Source: Pseudomonas sp. WS 5079 (GTDB lineage: Bacteria; Pseudomonadota; Gammaproteobacteria; Pseudomonadales; Pseudomonadaceae). From it: a DNA stretch of 35,590 nucleotides. Made by a program: the position numbers and the translations under genes. The stretch lies in NCBI RefSeq assembly GCF_012985465.1, contig NZ_JAAQWN010000018.1, positions 1 to 35,590 on the forward strand, read 5' to 3'. The notes beneath the pieces were generated by a model. The model saw only the letters and a program-made list of their open reading frames with translations, was not told where the DNA came from and ran no database searches. Shown here one piece after another: positions 1 to 6,882 of this stretch (within the stretch, counting starts at the first letter, position 1; the number at the start of each line of letters is the position of its first letter).

Positions 1-58
1 CGAGGCATTGCAGTTGGGCCGCGACGGCCTCACAGGAGGACAGGGCCTCTTCAAGCAT
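1..58 (-). CDS. 5' end of an unknown gene, cut by window edge
   Basis: An ATG at 58-56 opens a frame reading MLEEALSSCEAVAAQLQCL up to the window edge. It overlaps the last codons of the preceding frame (stop 53-51), an arrangement typical of translational coupling. Only 19 residues are visible and I do not recognise the family. Whether the gene is intact cannot be judged from this window. Confidence 0.4.
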   Translation of the reverse strand, partial: MLEEALSSCEAVAAQLQCL

Positions 59-276
59 TTTTGAAGTCAATGGTTTCTCCTTCGACCATTACGTCGGTGA
101 GGTGCAGGGAGCGGTCCAGGCGCACGCCGCCCAGGCATTTGGTCACGGTGTGGCTGCCCAGCTTGTATTCGCCGTCGGGCATGCCGGCGGTGCCGGGAGC
201 GAAGCCCACCAGCTTGGCGGACTCATTTGAGGCATTGATTGCCTGGATGTGCTGCGGGGCACGCACCACGGAGGAC
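51..276 (-). pseudogene. 3' remnant of an unidentified gene joined to tssB debris
   Basis: This frame ends with a run that looks like real protein (APQHIQAINASNESAKLVGF, then a GMPDGEYKLGSH stretch and DVMVEGETIDFKNA) and stops at 53-51. Read upstream past about 276 the same frame only gives nonsense opposite the tssB frame, so the original 5' part appears to be missing. A shorter independent gene from the ATG at 182 is an alternative, but no clear ribosome-binding site was found there. The family is not recognised. The overlap with the ORF leaving the window at position 1 suggests both belonged to one operon. Confidence 0.35.
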
Positions 277-456
277 GCTGTTAAAGTTTTTTTTGTGAAC
301 ATTAACTTTTCGCTGTTCCTCACCATTACTGTAATCACCCATGACCATTAGTTTCAGTGGCAATTCCACTTTCTTCTGAGCACTACCGGTGTGCAGGTCT
401 AGCGTTATATTGACCCGCGTCTTTGGTACTTCATTTTGGAAACTATTTGAAGTCAT
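271..456 (-). pseudogene. tssB: Truncated tssB (type VI secretion sheath small subunit), N-terminal fragment
   Basis: From the ATG at 456 the first 62 residues match the N-terminus of TssB/VipA proteins: a start like MTSNSFQNEVPKTRVNITLD, then KVELPLKLMVMGDYSNGEEQR and VNVHKKNFNSVL. TssB pairs with TssC to build the contractile sheath of the type VI secretion system in the cytoplasm and is normally about 160-170 residues. Here homology stops after NFNSVL, and the frame runs into a stop at 223 through sequence that makes sense only in another frame. A strong purine-rich Shine-Dalgarno (GGAGGGGAGGGG) precedes the ATG, so the 5' end of the gene is preserved. The LSER-type segment common after GEEQR is also missing. 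No tssC or other T6SS gene is visible. It is best read as a deletion remnant. Confidence 0.7.
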
Positions 457-891
457 ACCCCTCCCCTCCAGGCTTTTTTGCAGCAGCAAGTGCTGAAGCG
501 AAACCAATACTGAAACCAGTGCATATAGCCGGCGCGTCAACTAGCACACCCGCCACAACACATTAAATTCCATTCTTAAAGAGGGCATAAAGCGCTTACA
601 CGCTGCTCGCTTTTTCCCGCCCAACACCATGGTGAATAATTTCAAATGATGATTACTAGCCTACACAGCGCGCCAGGGATCATTCAGAACAAAAATCAGG
701 AATTATCCTACAAATAAACCTATTAAAGTTCGGGAACCCGCTCCGCACTTGTAGGAGGGGTATGACTCACCCACATGGGTTACAAATCAGTTCACGCACA
801 TAGGTAACAGTTACTAACTGGCAGGCAATTACTGATCGTCGGATACCTTCAACTACCTACAAGACACCGACCAAAGCTGAAAGGAGCAAAT
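457..891. other. Gene-free stretch
   Basis: About 435 bases without a supportable gene, AT-rich compared with the rest of the window. It holds the upstream region of the tssB remnant, a GTAGGAGGGGTATGAC segment near 751-766 that looks like a ribosome-binding site and start but opens only 13 codons, and a pair of 17-bp direct repeats (767-808) described separately. The final bases lead into the ribosome-binding site of the broken membrane-protein gene. Confidence 0.6.
767..808. repeat. Two 17-bp direct repeats, IS21-like terminal repeat motif
   Basis: TCACCCACATGGGTTAC (767-783) recurs as TCACGCACATAGGTAAC (792-808) with a 25-bp period. The ends of many IS21-family insertion sequences carry such spaced repeats containing a CCCACATGGG-like core. 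No transposase (IstA/IstB) is nearby, so at most this is an orphan end. The family assignment rests on motif resemblance alone. Confidence 0.3.
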
Positions 892-1406
892 TTGAACAAG
901 AAGCCGCATCGTTATTTGGTGCCTTTGATTTTTTGGAGCGCTGCTCTCTGCGTCCTTGTTTGTTACATGGCATAGCCATATTTACTCCCAAGCCTTCTTC
1001 AAGCCAGATCTACAACAAAGCTGCCTTACCGCCTCATCAGCACTAGCATTCATAACTTCGCTGGGCATGTTATTCTTTAAAGCAAACATCACACCAGGTA
1101 ACACGCTCAAAAATATAAAAATCATTATCTGCATTCCAATAGCCTCACTTATAGTATGCATACTTATATTAAGCATTCCATTTTCACTTTCGATCTACCT
1201 TTCCATTGGAACTCAAAGCAGCTACACGACTGCCTGTAAAAACTTCAGGCGGCAGAAGAAGCTGTAGTGGGATTGAATTCTTCGAGCCAGAACTAAATAA
1301 AGAAATCAAAACATGCCGATCAAACGTTATCGACAATACTGGACAGGTAAGAGTTTACAAAACCAGTACTAATAACGGCATAGTCATAATAGGCACAAAA
1401 ATTTAA
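892..1406 (+). pseudogene. Frameshifted small integral membrane protein gene
   Basis: A TTG at 892-894 sits five bases after AAGGAG and opens a frame (start NKKPHRYLVPLIFW) that hits TAG at 973. Dropping one T from the T6 run at 929-934 joins it to the frame open to 1267, and dropping one A from the A5 run at 1238-1242 joins that to the frame ending at 1406. The repaired product has about 170 residues. It would have three hydrophobic segments and a soluble C-terminal domain with several cysteines (the ACKTSGGRRSCSG region, then IEFFEPELNK and a GIVIIGTKI end). The family is not recognised. Codon use is AT-rich, unlike the neighbours, suggesting acquired DNA. Two independent homopolymer shifts mean either real decay or sequencing error; the window cannot decide. 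Confidence 0.55.
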
Positions 1407-1490
1407 TGGTGTTCTTAGGCAGAGGGTTAATATTTTAGGGAGCTGTAAACTATCCCCACCCCTATCCGACAGGGTGAACACCTGGCCCTA

Positions 1491-1600
1491 GGCCCAGTCA
1501 GTCATGCCTCGGTAGATCGCCGAGATGTCACGCAGCAGCGACCAGGTATCAGCCTTGCTTTGCAGGTTCAGGTTGCAGATGAAACGCAGCTCCAAAGGCC
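1491..1600 (-). pseudogene. Remnant of phage tail-tip protein J (lambda-like)
   Basis: The minus strand encodes LELRFICNLNLQSKADTW followed by SLLRDISAIYRGMTDWA and then a stop. This resembles the segment of lambda-type host-specificity (tail tip) protein J, where a RFxxNxxLQ...A...LL/MRDIxxxFRGM pattern is conserved. Intact J proteins exceed 1000 residues; here only about 35 residues survive and no other phage gene is visible. The upstream residues (to about 1673) have no recognisable similarity. The identification is from motif memory and is moderately secure. Confidence 0.45.
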
Positions 1601-1712
1601 GAGACTTTGACCGGCCTGCCATCACCCGCAATGACAGGAAAACTTCACGAAAAACCGAGCATGAGTACAACAATCAGTTTGCGCAAAACTCCACCTGTCG
1701 ACCCAATACTCT

Positions 1713-3032
1713 TCACCCTCCTCCTCCCGGAGCCCCAACACCCTGCAAGCTCGTGAACTCCAGAGCGACGGTAAAACGCTGCTGCTCAAGAATCACATCA
1801 ATCTGCCAGCCCAATTTTGCACATAACTGCCGCATCAACTGCAGCCCCAGGCCGTAGCCGTAATCGCTGGATTCCTCCCTCGGCTTGGCCTCCCTGATGT
1901 GGTTGGCAATTACCAGGCGCGGGTAGTTGAAGCTGATTTCTACCTGGCCCTCTTCCGCGTATTGCAGGGCGTTGCGCAGGAAGTTACCGATCACGATGCG
2001 GCACGCGGTGGGGGGTAGTCGGCAGGGTTCGCTGTGGATGTCGACAAGCAGTTCGATATCCCGATTGCCGATCAGGTAGCGATGCTTGTTAATCAGCTCG
2101 CCGACCAACGCGCTCAGGTCGATGTCTTCTTCGGGCAGCGGTTCGGGACGTTCGCGGCTCATCCACAGCAAGGTCTCGGCGATAAGCTGCATGTTCAACA
2201 CCGAGCGTTCGATACGCTGCAGGGAGGATGGCAGGACACCGCCGGCCTGCAGGGCCAGCAGTTCTATATTGGCCTTGAGCACCGCCAGCGGGGTTCGCAG
2301 CTCATGGCTGGTGTAGCGCAACAGGCGGCCTTCACGCTGGCTGGCGGCCTGCACTTGCTCGACACTCTGGGCCAGGGCGTCGGCCAGGGTATTGAACTCC
2401 TTGAAGCTGAAATCCGGGCGCGCGCTGGCCATTGCGTCAGGGTTTTTCAGGGTGCTGGACCATTGCGCCAGGCGCCCCAGCGGCCGCACCAGCCACCAGA
2501 CCAACAGGGCGATGATGATCAGCGCCGGCACGAACACCGCCAGGCTGACAAACACCACGCCTTGCAGCACCTGGTCAAAGTAGGCATCGGACAGCGGCGT
2601 CTCGACCTCGCCGCCCTCTTCGTGGTCATGGTCGATGTCATACATATAGAGGGTCTTGCCGTCACCCAGGTCTTGGGAGAGAACCGCCCGGACCTCGGCG
2701 TCGTCGTCATCGGAGTCGGTATCACCGAACACCTGCACGGCACCGAAAGACATGCTCGGCGGCGCCTTGAGCAACTCACGCACGCTCGCCGGCAAGGCTT
2801 CCTTGCCAATGACGCCCTCGAAGAAGTAGTTGTGCGGAGGGGGTGTGGTCGGGTCCTTTTTATAGTGCCTGATGAAGTACTGCGCCTCTTCTTCCATCAT
2901 CGCACTGGCGGTGTAGAGCAGGCCGCGCACGGTGTATACCGGCAATAGTTGACTGTAGATCAGTAACACCACGGCAATCAGCAGCAGGAAGCTGCCGCTG
3001 ATCACCCACTTCAAGCTCAAGCCGTTACGCAT
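1713..3032 (-). CDS. Two-component sensor histidine kinase
   Basis: A 439-residue inner-membrane sensor kinase. TM1 lies at about residues 8-30, a periplasmic loop at 31-155, TM2 at 156-182, then HAMP. The phospho-acceptor motif TSHELRTPL puts the histidine at 243; the N box has GNFLRNALQY (Asn354), and a glycine-rich YGYGLGL box lies at 391-397. The usual D-x-G-x-G of the G1 box is replaced by LVIANHI, as in some short HATPase variants. The periplasmic loop has two acidic/His clusters: SDDDD (107-111) and DIDHDHEE (132-139), which could bind a cation (inference). The start overlaps the end of the response regulator gene by 8 bp, so the two are coupled. The C-terminus ends in a glycine run. 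I cannot assign a named system. Confidence 0.93.
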   Translation of the reverse strand: MRNGLSLKWVISGSFLLLIAVVLLIYSQLLPVYTVRGLLYTASAMMEEEAQYFIRHYKKDPTTPPPHNYFFEGVIGKEALPASVRELLKAPPSMSFGAVQVFGDTDSDDDDAEVRAVLSQDLGDGKTLYMYDIDHDHEEGGEVETPLSDAYFDQVLQGVVFVSLAVFVPALIIIALLVWWLVRPLGRLAQWSSTLKNPDAMASARPDFSFKEFNTLADALAQSVEQVQAASQREGRLLRYTSHELRTPLAVLKANIELLALQAGGVLPSSLQRIERSVLNMQLIAETLLWMSRERPEPLPEEDIDLSALVGELINKHRYLIGNRDIELLVDIHSEPCRLPPTACRIVIGNFLRNALQYAEEGQVEISFNYPRLVIANHIREAKPREESSDYGYGLGLQLMRQLCAKLGWQIDVILEQQRFTVALEFTSLQGVGAPGGGG

Positions 3033-3699
3033 GGGGTTTTACCTGGATACCGACCCCAGGCAGGGTGTGGATCAACGGCCGGCCGAAGGGTTTGTCTACC
3101 GCCTTGCGCAGTCGATGCATGTGCACTTTGAGGGTGTTGCTGTCCGGCGGTTCGTCGCCCCAGACTGAAGTTTCCAGGCGTTCCCGGGGCACGGGTTCAG
3201 GGCTGGCGCGCATCAGGTATTCCAGCAAGGTCCAGCAGATGGGTGACAAATGCAGCGCCTGCCCGGCGCGACTGACTTTGCGGGTGGTGAGGTCCATCAC
3301 CAGATCGTCTACCTGCAGGCGGCTGGTCTGGCTGCTGCGGCGCATGCTCAGGGCGCGAATCCTGGCCACCAGCTCGGCCAGCTCGAATGGCTTGACCAGA
3401 TAGTCGTCAGCGCCCGCTGCAAAGCTGGCGAGCTTGTCCGAGAGCGCGTCCAGTGAAGTGAGCATGAGAATGGGCGTCTGGCTGCCTTGCTGGCGCAACC
3501 GCTCGCACACCTGCTGGCCGTCGAGGCGCGGCAACATGATGTCCAGGAGAATGACGTCGTAATGCTGGGCGAGTGCCAGGTTAAGGCCAGCCTGGCCATT
3601 AGTGACGTGGTCGCAGACCATGCCGCTGATCTCCAGGTACTCGATGACGGTGGTGGCCAGATCCAGGTTGTCCTCGACCAGCAGCAGGTGAATATGCAC
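3025..3699 (-). CDS. OmpR-family response regulator
   Basis: A 224-residue DNA-binding response regulator transcribed first, with its partner kinase overlapping its 3' end. The receiver domain (1-115) has acidic residues E9-D10, phospho-acceptor D53 in ILLDIMLP, T81 in LMLTS and K103 in LVKPF. The C-terminal winged helix (about 125-222) shows LTTRKVSRAGQALHLSP and the recognition-helix region SNTLKVHMHRLRKAVD. It should act in the cytoplasm on promoters with tandem half-sites; an 11-bp-spaced direct repeat lies upstream at 3773-3788. The gene starts at the ATG at 3699. Subfamily resembles the PmrA/QseB/CpxR type, but I cannot name the target genes. Confidence 0.93.
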   Translation of the reverse strand: MHIHLLLVEDNLDLATTVIEYLEISGMVCDHVTNGQAGLNLALAQHYDVILLDIMLPRLDGQQVCERLRQQGSQTPILMLTSLDALSDKLASFAAGADDYLVKPFELAELVARIRALSMRRSSQTSRLQVDDLVMDLTTRKVSRAGQALHLSPICWTLLEYLMRASPEPVPRERLETSVWGDEPPDSNTLKVHMHRLRKAVDKPFGRPLIHTLPGVGIQVKPHA

Positions 3700-3772
3700 T
3701 AAAAAGTCCCCTCGGACGGGTGTTGCGCAGAGGAGTGAAGGATAACGGAAGTCGAGCGATTTCCAGCGGATG

Positions 3773-3788
3773 TTTACCTCGCGTTAAC
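3773..3788. promoter_or_regulatory. Candidate response-regulator direct repeat
   Basis: TTTAC (3773-3777) and TTAAC (3784-3788) are 11 bp apart, one helical turn, as in PhoB/OmpR-type tandem half-sites. They sit between the divergent regulator gene (start 3699) and the ORF at 3838. Autoregulation or control of the 3838 ORF is plausible but inferred from position and spacing only. Confidence 0.35.
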
Positions 3789-3837
3789 CCGGCACTCTCT
3801 AAGCTGGGGCTCTTCAAATCCTGAGGTCAGCACCGTC

Positions 3838-4014
3838 ATGAACCTTTATGCGATCGTCAAAAGAGTCCTGTTGGCCCTGATTTTATTCGCCCTGATGGCC
3901 AGCGTCCTGCCTTCGCGGGGGCAGCTGGTCAACCTGGGGGGCGGTAGCGGGTTCCTGGTGGGCCAGAGCATCGAGCAGGCAGCTGCATGCTGTGTCGCCA
4001 GTGCATTGCGATAA
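3838..4014 (+). CDS. Small membrane/secreted hypothetical protein
   Basis: A 58-codon frame starts at the ATG at 3838, about 11 bases after a GAGG, and encodes MNLYAIVKRVLLALILFALM, SVLPSRGQLVNLGGGSGFLV and a C-terminal AAACCVASALR. The N-terminus looks like a single hydrophobic helix or an uncleaved signal. It is divergent from the two-component system, next to a possible regulator site, and overlaps the following ORF by 23 bases. No family is recognised. The pair could also be one gene with a frameshift, but no homopolymer marks a break. Confidence 0.45.
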   Translation: MNLYAIVKRVLLALILFALMASVLPSRGQLVNLGGGSGFLVGQSIEQAAACCVASALR

Positions 4015-4378
4015 GGCGGGGGCCAGCTACACCTGGCAGTTGGTGCTATGCCTGGGGCTGATTGTGGGCGTGTCGCTTGCCATGGGGGCCTACATCGTCC
4101 AGTTGAATGCGCGCGTTGATAAACAACGAGAACTGTCGCCGGTATACCTGCACCAATGTGGCAGCGGGCGCGGCGGTTTTATTGTGTACCGCGACGGCAG
4201 GCGCAGCAGTGATGACTGCTACCCCATCGACGAAGCTCAATCGCCGGGCATCGAACAGATGCGCGACCAGCCAGGCCCGCACCGCGCGCAGTGGTTCAAA
4301 TACATCCTGCCTGCCGTCGAAAGCCTGCGCCGGCTGGACGCCAATCCCAGGCGCGCTAAAGTTGCCCGGACAGTCTGA
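3992..4378 (+). CDS. Hypothetical single-pass membrane protein
   Basis: A 128-residue frame from GTG 3992 with one clear hydrophobic segment, WQLVLCLGLIVGVSLAMGAY (about residues 15-34), followed by a soluble part with a CGSGRGGFIVYRDGRRSSDDC stretch near residues 56-76, likely outside the membrane. Two cysteines flank this segment and could pair. The start is uncertain because there is no clear ribosome-binding site and it overlaps the preceding ORF by 23 bases. Together with 3838 it forms a two-gene unit opposite the two-component system. Function is unknown. Confidence 0.45.
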   Translation: MSPVHCDKAGASYTWQLVLCLGLIVGVSLAMGAYIVQLNARVDKQRELSPVYLHQCGSGRGGFIVYRDGRRSSDDCYPIDEAQSPGIEQMRDQPGPHRAQWFKYILPAVESLRRLDANPRRAKVARTV

Positions 4379-4427
4379 TCGGCACCTCCACGCCCCAGCC
4401 GAAACCTCGGTACAGCAGCGTGCAAGC

Positions 4428-4476
4428 TGCATCTGATACGCTTTTTTCTTTAACACCTGCATCTGTACCGAACAGA
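4428..4476 (+). promoter_or_regulatory. Direct repeat plus palindrome, candidate operator
   Basis: CTGCATCTG occurs at 4428-4436 and 4457-4465, 29 bp apart. The second copy leads into a perfect inverted repeat TCTGT-ACCGA-ACAGA (4462-4476). GntR-superfamily regulators often use such arrangements. It lies 67 bases upstream of the small ORF at 4543. No regulator gene for it is evident in the window. Confidence 0.35.
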
Positions 4477-4542
4477 CCACAACCGTGACAATGGCTCATC
4501 GGCAGGAACTCTCCAGCCGCCCTTCTTCCTTTTGGAGGCCCC

Positions 4543-4626
4543 ATGGCTAAGATGGCATTTTTTCTTCTCGGGTTTCTGGCACTGACCGTTGGAATCGGCC
4601 TGCTGGCTACGATCTCGCCGGTCTGA
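4543..4626 (+). CDS. 27-residue hydrophobic small protein
   Basis: The ATG at 4543 follows TTTTGGAGGCCCC, a good ribosome-binding site with GGAG eight bases or fewer before the start. The peptide starts MAKMAFFLLGFLALTVGIGL and ends LATISPV, a single predicted transmembrane helix. It is too short for standard gene callers. A candidate operator lies just upstream. Small membrane peptides of this size often tune a larger membrane partner, but nothing here identifies one. Confidence 0.5.
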   Translation: MAKMAFFLLGFLALTVGIGLLATISPV

Positions 4627-4690
4627 AACCCGGGTCAAGGTGCGCGTGATACACCGCTGTACCCAGCGCACGATTTGGCGTGTTTAACCG

Positions 4691-5140
4691 CTAGTTGATC
4701 AACTCGGGATGGACGCTCATCAGGCTGTCTGGCTTGTCCTTGAGGCCATTGCAACAGACGTAGCCATTATGCAGAAAGAGCCCCGGGTATTTTTTAAAGC
4801 TCACGGGGTCGAGGGTCACGTATCTCGCATTACTCCAGCCCGAATAGGCGTAGAGGTAGCTGCGGTCGGTAAACGAAAGATACTCTGCGGTATCGACCGT
4901 CATAATGTACCAATTCCCGTCGCCATAACTGATAACCAGGAATTTCGAGGCCTGGTTAATATCCTTGGTGGTCATGACGTATCCGCTGGACATCATCAAG
5001 TACCTGGCTGGGTTAACCGAGTTGTCTTTGAGATAGGCCAACTGAGAGGGCGGGGCTTTGAACCCCTCTGCAGAACCTCCGGCTTCGGGATGGGGTTGCA
5101 ACGCGTCCGCGCCCGGCGGGCTGATGAGTTCCTTAGACAT
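4691..5140 (-). CDS. Hypothetical protein, aromatic-rich soluble domain
   Basis: A 149-residue protein. The ATG at 5140 (MSKELISPPG) is preferred over the one five codons upstream because GGAG lies nine bases before it. After a Pro-rich N-terminal 40 residues there are repeated aromatic segments: ARYLMMSSGYVM, KFLVISYGDGNWYIMT, RSYLYAYSGWSNARYVTL and GLFLHNGYVCCNGLKD. This alternating pattern suggests an all-beta fold of the lectin or beta-trefoil kind (inference). No signal peptide is present. The gene stands alone between two small ORFs and a LysE-type exporter. Family unknown. Confidence 0.6.
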   Translation of the reverse strand: MSKELISPPGADALQPHPEAGGSAEGFKAPPSQLAYLKDNSVNPARYLMMSSGYVMTTKDINQASKFLVISYGDGNWYIMTVDTAEYLSFTDRSYLYAYSGWSNARYVTLDPVSFKKYPGLFLHNGYVCCNGLKDKPDSLMSVHPELIN

Positions 5141-5326
5141 TGGGTGACACTCCATTGACTCAAGATTGATGGTTTAACGACGCCCCAAAAACAACATTCG
5201 TTGAAAGGCTCGAAAACCGTGGACAGCAATTGATAGTGGGCAAGCCACTGACTGTCCGATACTGTCAATTCTCACAGTTCATTAGAGTCATTCACGATAG
5301 CCCCAAGGCTTGATATCCCGAACCTG

Positions 5327-5935
5327 TCACCCGAGGAAAAACATCGGGTACAACGACAACACCAACAACCCCGCCATCGACCAGTTGAATAGCTTCAACC
5401 AGCGCGGCTCACGCAAGACATTGCGCAAGCCGGTGCCACACCCGGCCCACACGCACACACTCGGCAAGTTGACCACAGCAAACACCACGGCAATGATCAG
5501 CACGTTAGTGAAGTAACCTTCCGCCGGCGTATAGGTGGTGATCGCCCCCAACGCCATGACCCAGGCCTTGGGGTTGACCCACTGAAACACCGCAGCGGCG
5601 AGAAAGGTCATGGGCTTGCGCTTGCCGTCCGTGTCATCCGACATCGCGCTTGAAGTCGCGATCTTCCACGCCAGGTACAACAAATACGCCGCGCCGATGT
5701 AACGCAATGCGGTGTAGGCCCAAGGCCACGCCTTGAACACTTCCCCCAGGCCCAGGCCGACCGAAATCACCAACACCATAAAACCCACGCTGATCCCCAG
5801 GGCATGGGGAATCGAGCGGCGAAAACCGAAGTTCACTCCCGACGCCAGCAACATGGTGTTATTGGGCCCAGGGGTAATCGAAGACACGAAGGCAAACAGC
5901 GCAAAGGCCGACAACAGGCTGGTGGACATGAACAT
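5327..5935 (-). CDS. LysE/RhtB family exporter
   Basis: A 202-residue inner-membrane protein with about six hydrophobic segments. The N-terminal FVSSITPGPNNTMLLASGVN motif is the hallmark of LysE/RhtB transporters, followed by FGFRRSIPHALGIS and LRYIGAAYLLYLAWKI, then FQWVNPKAWVMALG. The family exports amino acids or related metabolites using the proton-motive force. Length and motifs are complete. The start could also be the ATG two codons later. Substrate cannot be assigned and no adjacent LysR-type regulator is visible. Confidence 0.92.
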   Translation of the reverse strand: MFMSTSLLSAFALFAFVSSITPGPNNTMLLASGVNFGFRRSIPHALGISVGFMVLVISVGLGLGEVFKAWPWAYTALRYIGAAYLLYLAWKIATSSAMSDDTDGKRKPMTFLAAAVFQWVNPKAWVMALGAITTYTPAEGYFTNVLIIAVVFAVVNLPSVCVWAGCGTGLRNVLREPRWLKLFNWSMAGLLVLSLYPMFFLG

Positions 5936-6194
5936 GGGGCGTTATCCAGGCGATTTATTGTTGCACTGACAGTAGAGGGTTCTGTGGCGCCTCGCCCCGT
6001 ACAGCTGGGGGCAGATCGAGAGATACAATTCCCGATCAACGATGCTCCATCCTCGTGCCCTGCCCCCGCACAAATGGCACGATCGCTATTTAGCGCTGGC
6101 GTAGAATCAAGCCAACGTCACGATCATATTCAGGGGACTGCGGACAATGCTCAGTGCTGATAATCGCGGCCGATGGCTATAGCGCAGGTGCTGA

Positions 6195-6599
6195 TTAGAA
6201 AGTAATTGATTGGGCTGGATAGAAGAGCATATTGAGCACAAACAGAATCATCCAGAAGCCGATCTCCAGGGTTTCAGTAATAGGCTGGATACGCTTCAAA
6301 GCCCCGTACACATGCACCACAAACATCAATGAGAAAACTACGAACAGCATATCGAACGCATAACTAAAGCTGGTGCCCGTAGTTGCCGAGCGCAACATCG
6401 CCACTTCTACCACCAGGATAAACGCCCCCAGGCAGCGCCCAAAATAAATGGCCAGATGCTGATGCTCGGGAATCGTCCAGCGCATCGCCCGGGCCCAGGC
6501 AATCGGCGCGATAAAGATCGGCAAGGCAAAAAACAGGGTGGTGAAGAGCATCAGCGTGGTGATGTAATACTGGCTGTAGTGCGCATAGTAACCGAGCAT
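6195..6599 (-). CDS. Four-helix integral membrane protein, unknown function
   Basis: I start the 134-residue protein at the ATG at 6599 (MLGYYAHYSQYY) because AAGGAATCGCCTG gives a ribosome-binding site just before it; the frame itself extends upstream to 6647. Hydrophobic segments lie near residues 13-35 (TLMLFTTLFFALPIFIAPIA), 52-72 (FGRCLGAFILVVEVAMLRS), 80-99 and 110-130. The pattern recalls small conserved pseudomonad membrane proteins, but I do not recognise the family. It stands alone, with sohB upstream on the same strand. Confidence 0.65.
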   Translation of the reverse strand: MLGYYAHYSQYYITTLMLFTTLFFALPIFIAPIAWARAMRWTIPEHQHLAIYFGRCLGAFILVVEVAMLRSATTGTSFSYAFDMLFVVFSLMFVVHVYGALKRIQPITETLEIGFWMILFVLNMLFYPAQSITF

Positions 6600-6719
6600 C
6601 AGGCGATTCCTTATCCTTGAGAATAACCCCTTTGGGGTAGAGCCCAAGAATTACAGCCAGCAATACCGGTGTCCAATGTAAGCAGGTCGCGCAACACCAA
6701 AGAGAATGGACTTGGGTAA

Positions 6720-6756
6720 AGGGGATTACTACCTAAGATGCACTGTGTAATCCCCT
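6720..6756. other. 10-bp perfect inverted repeat
   Basis: AGGGGATTAC (6720-6729) pairs with GTAATCCCCT (6747-6756) across a 17-base loop, in the gap between the membrane-protein gene and sohB. There is no T-run on either strand, so it is not a typical terminator. It could be a regulator site or an RNA hairpin at the 3' end of sohB. Confidence 0.4.
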
Positions 6757-6882
6757 ACGCTGCCAAGGCGCCCCGGACGACAACAAAGTGTATAGCCTGC
6801 ATCGCGGCGATATATGAGCCAGCTTGCGGGCAATAGCGATCTGAAGATCGTCATGGTCTGCAAGCCGACTACAAGGCGGGGG

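Noticed and set aside
3838..4378. Single frameshifted gene joining the 3838 and 3992 ORFs
   Set aside because: No homopolymer or clear joint, and no family match for either part; kept as two ORFs with low confidence.
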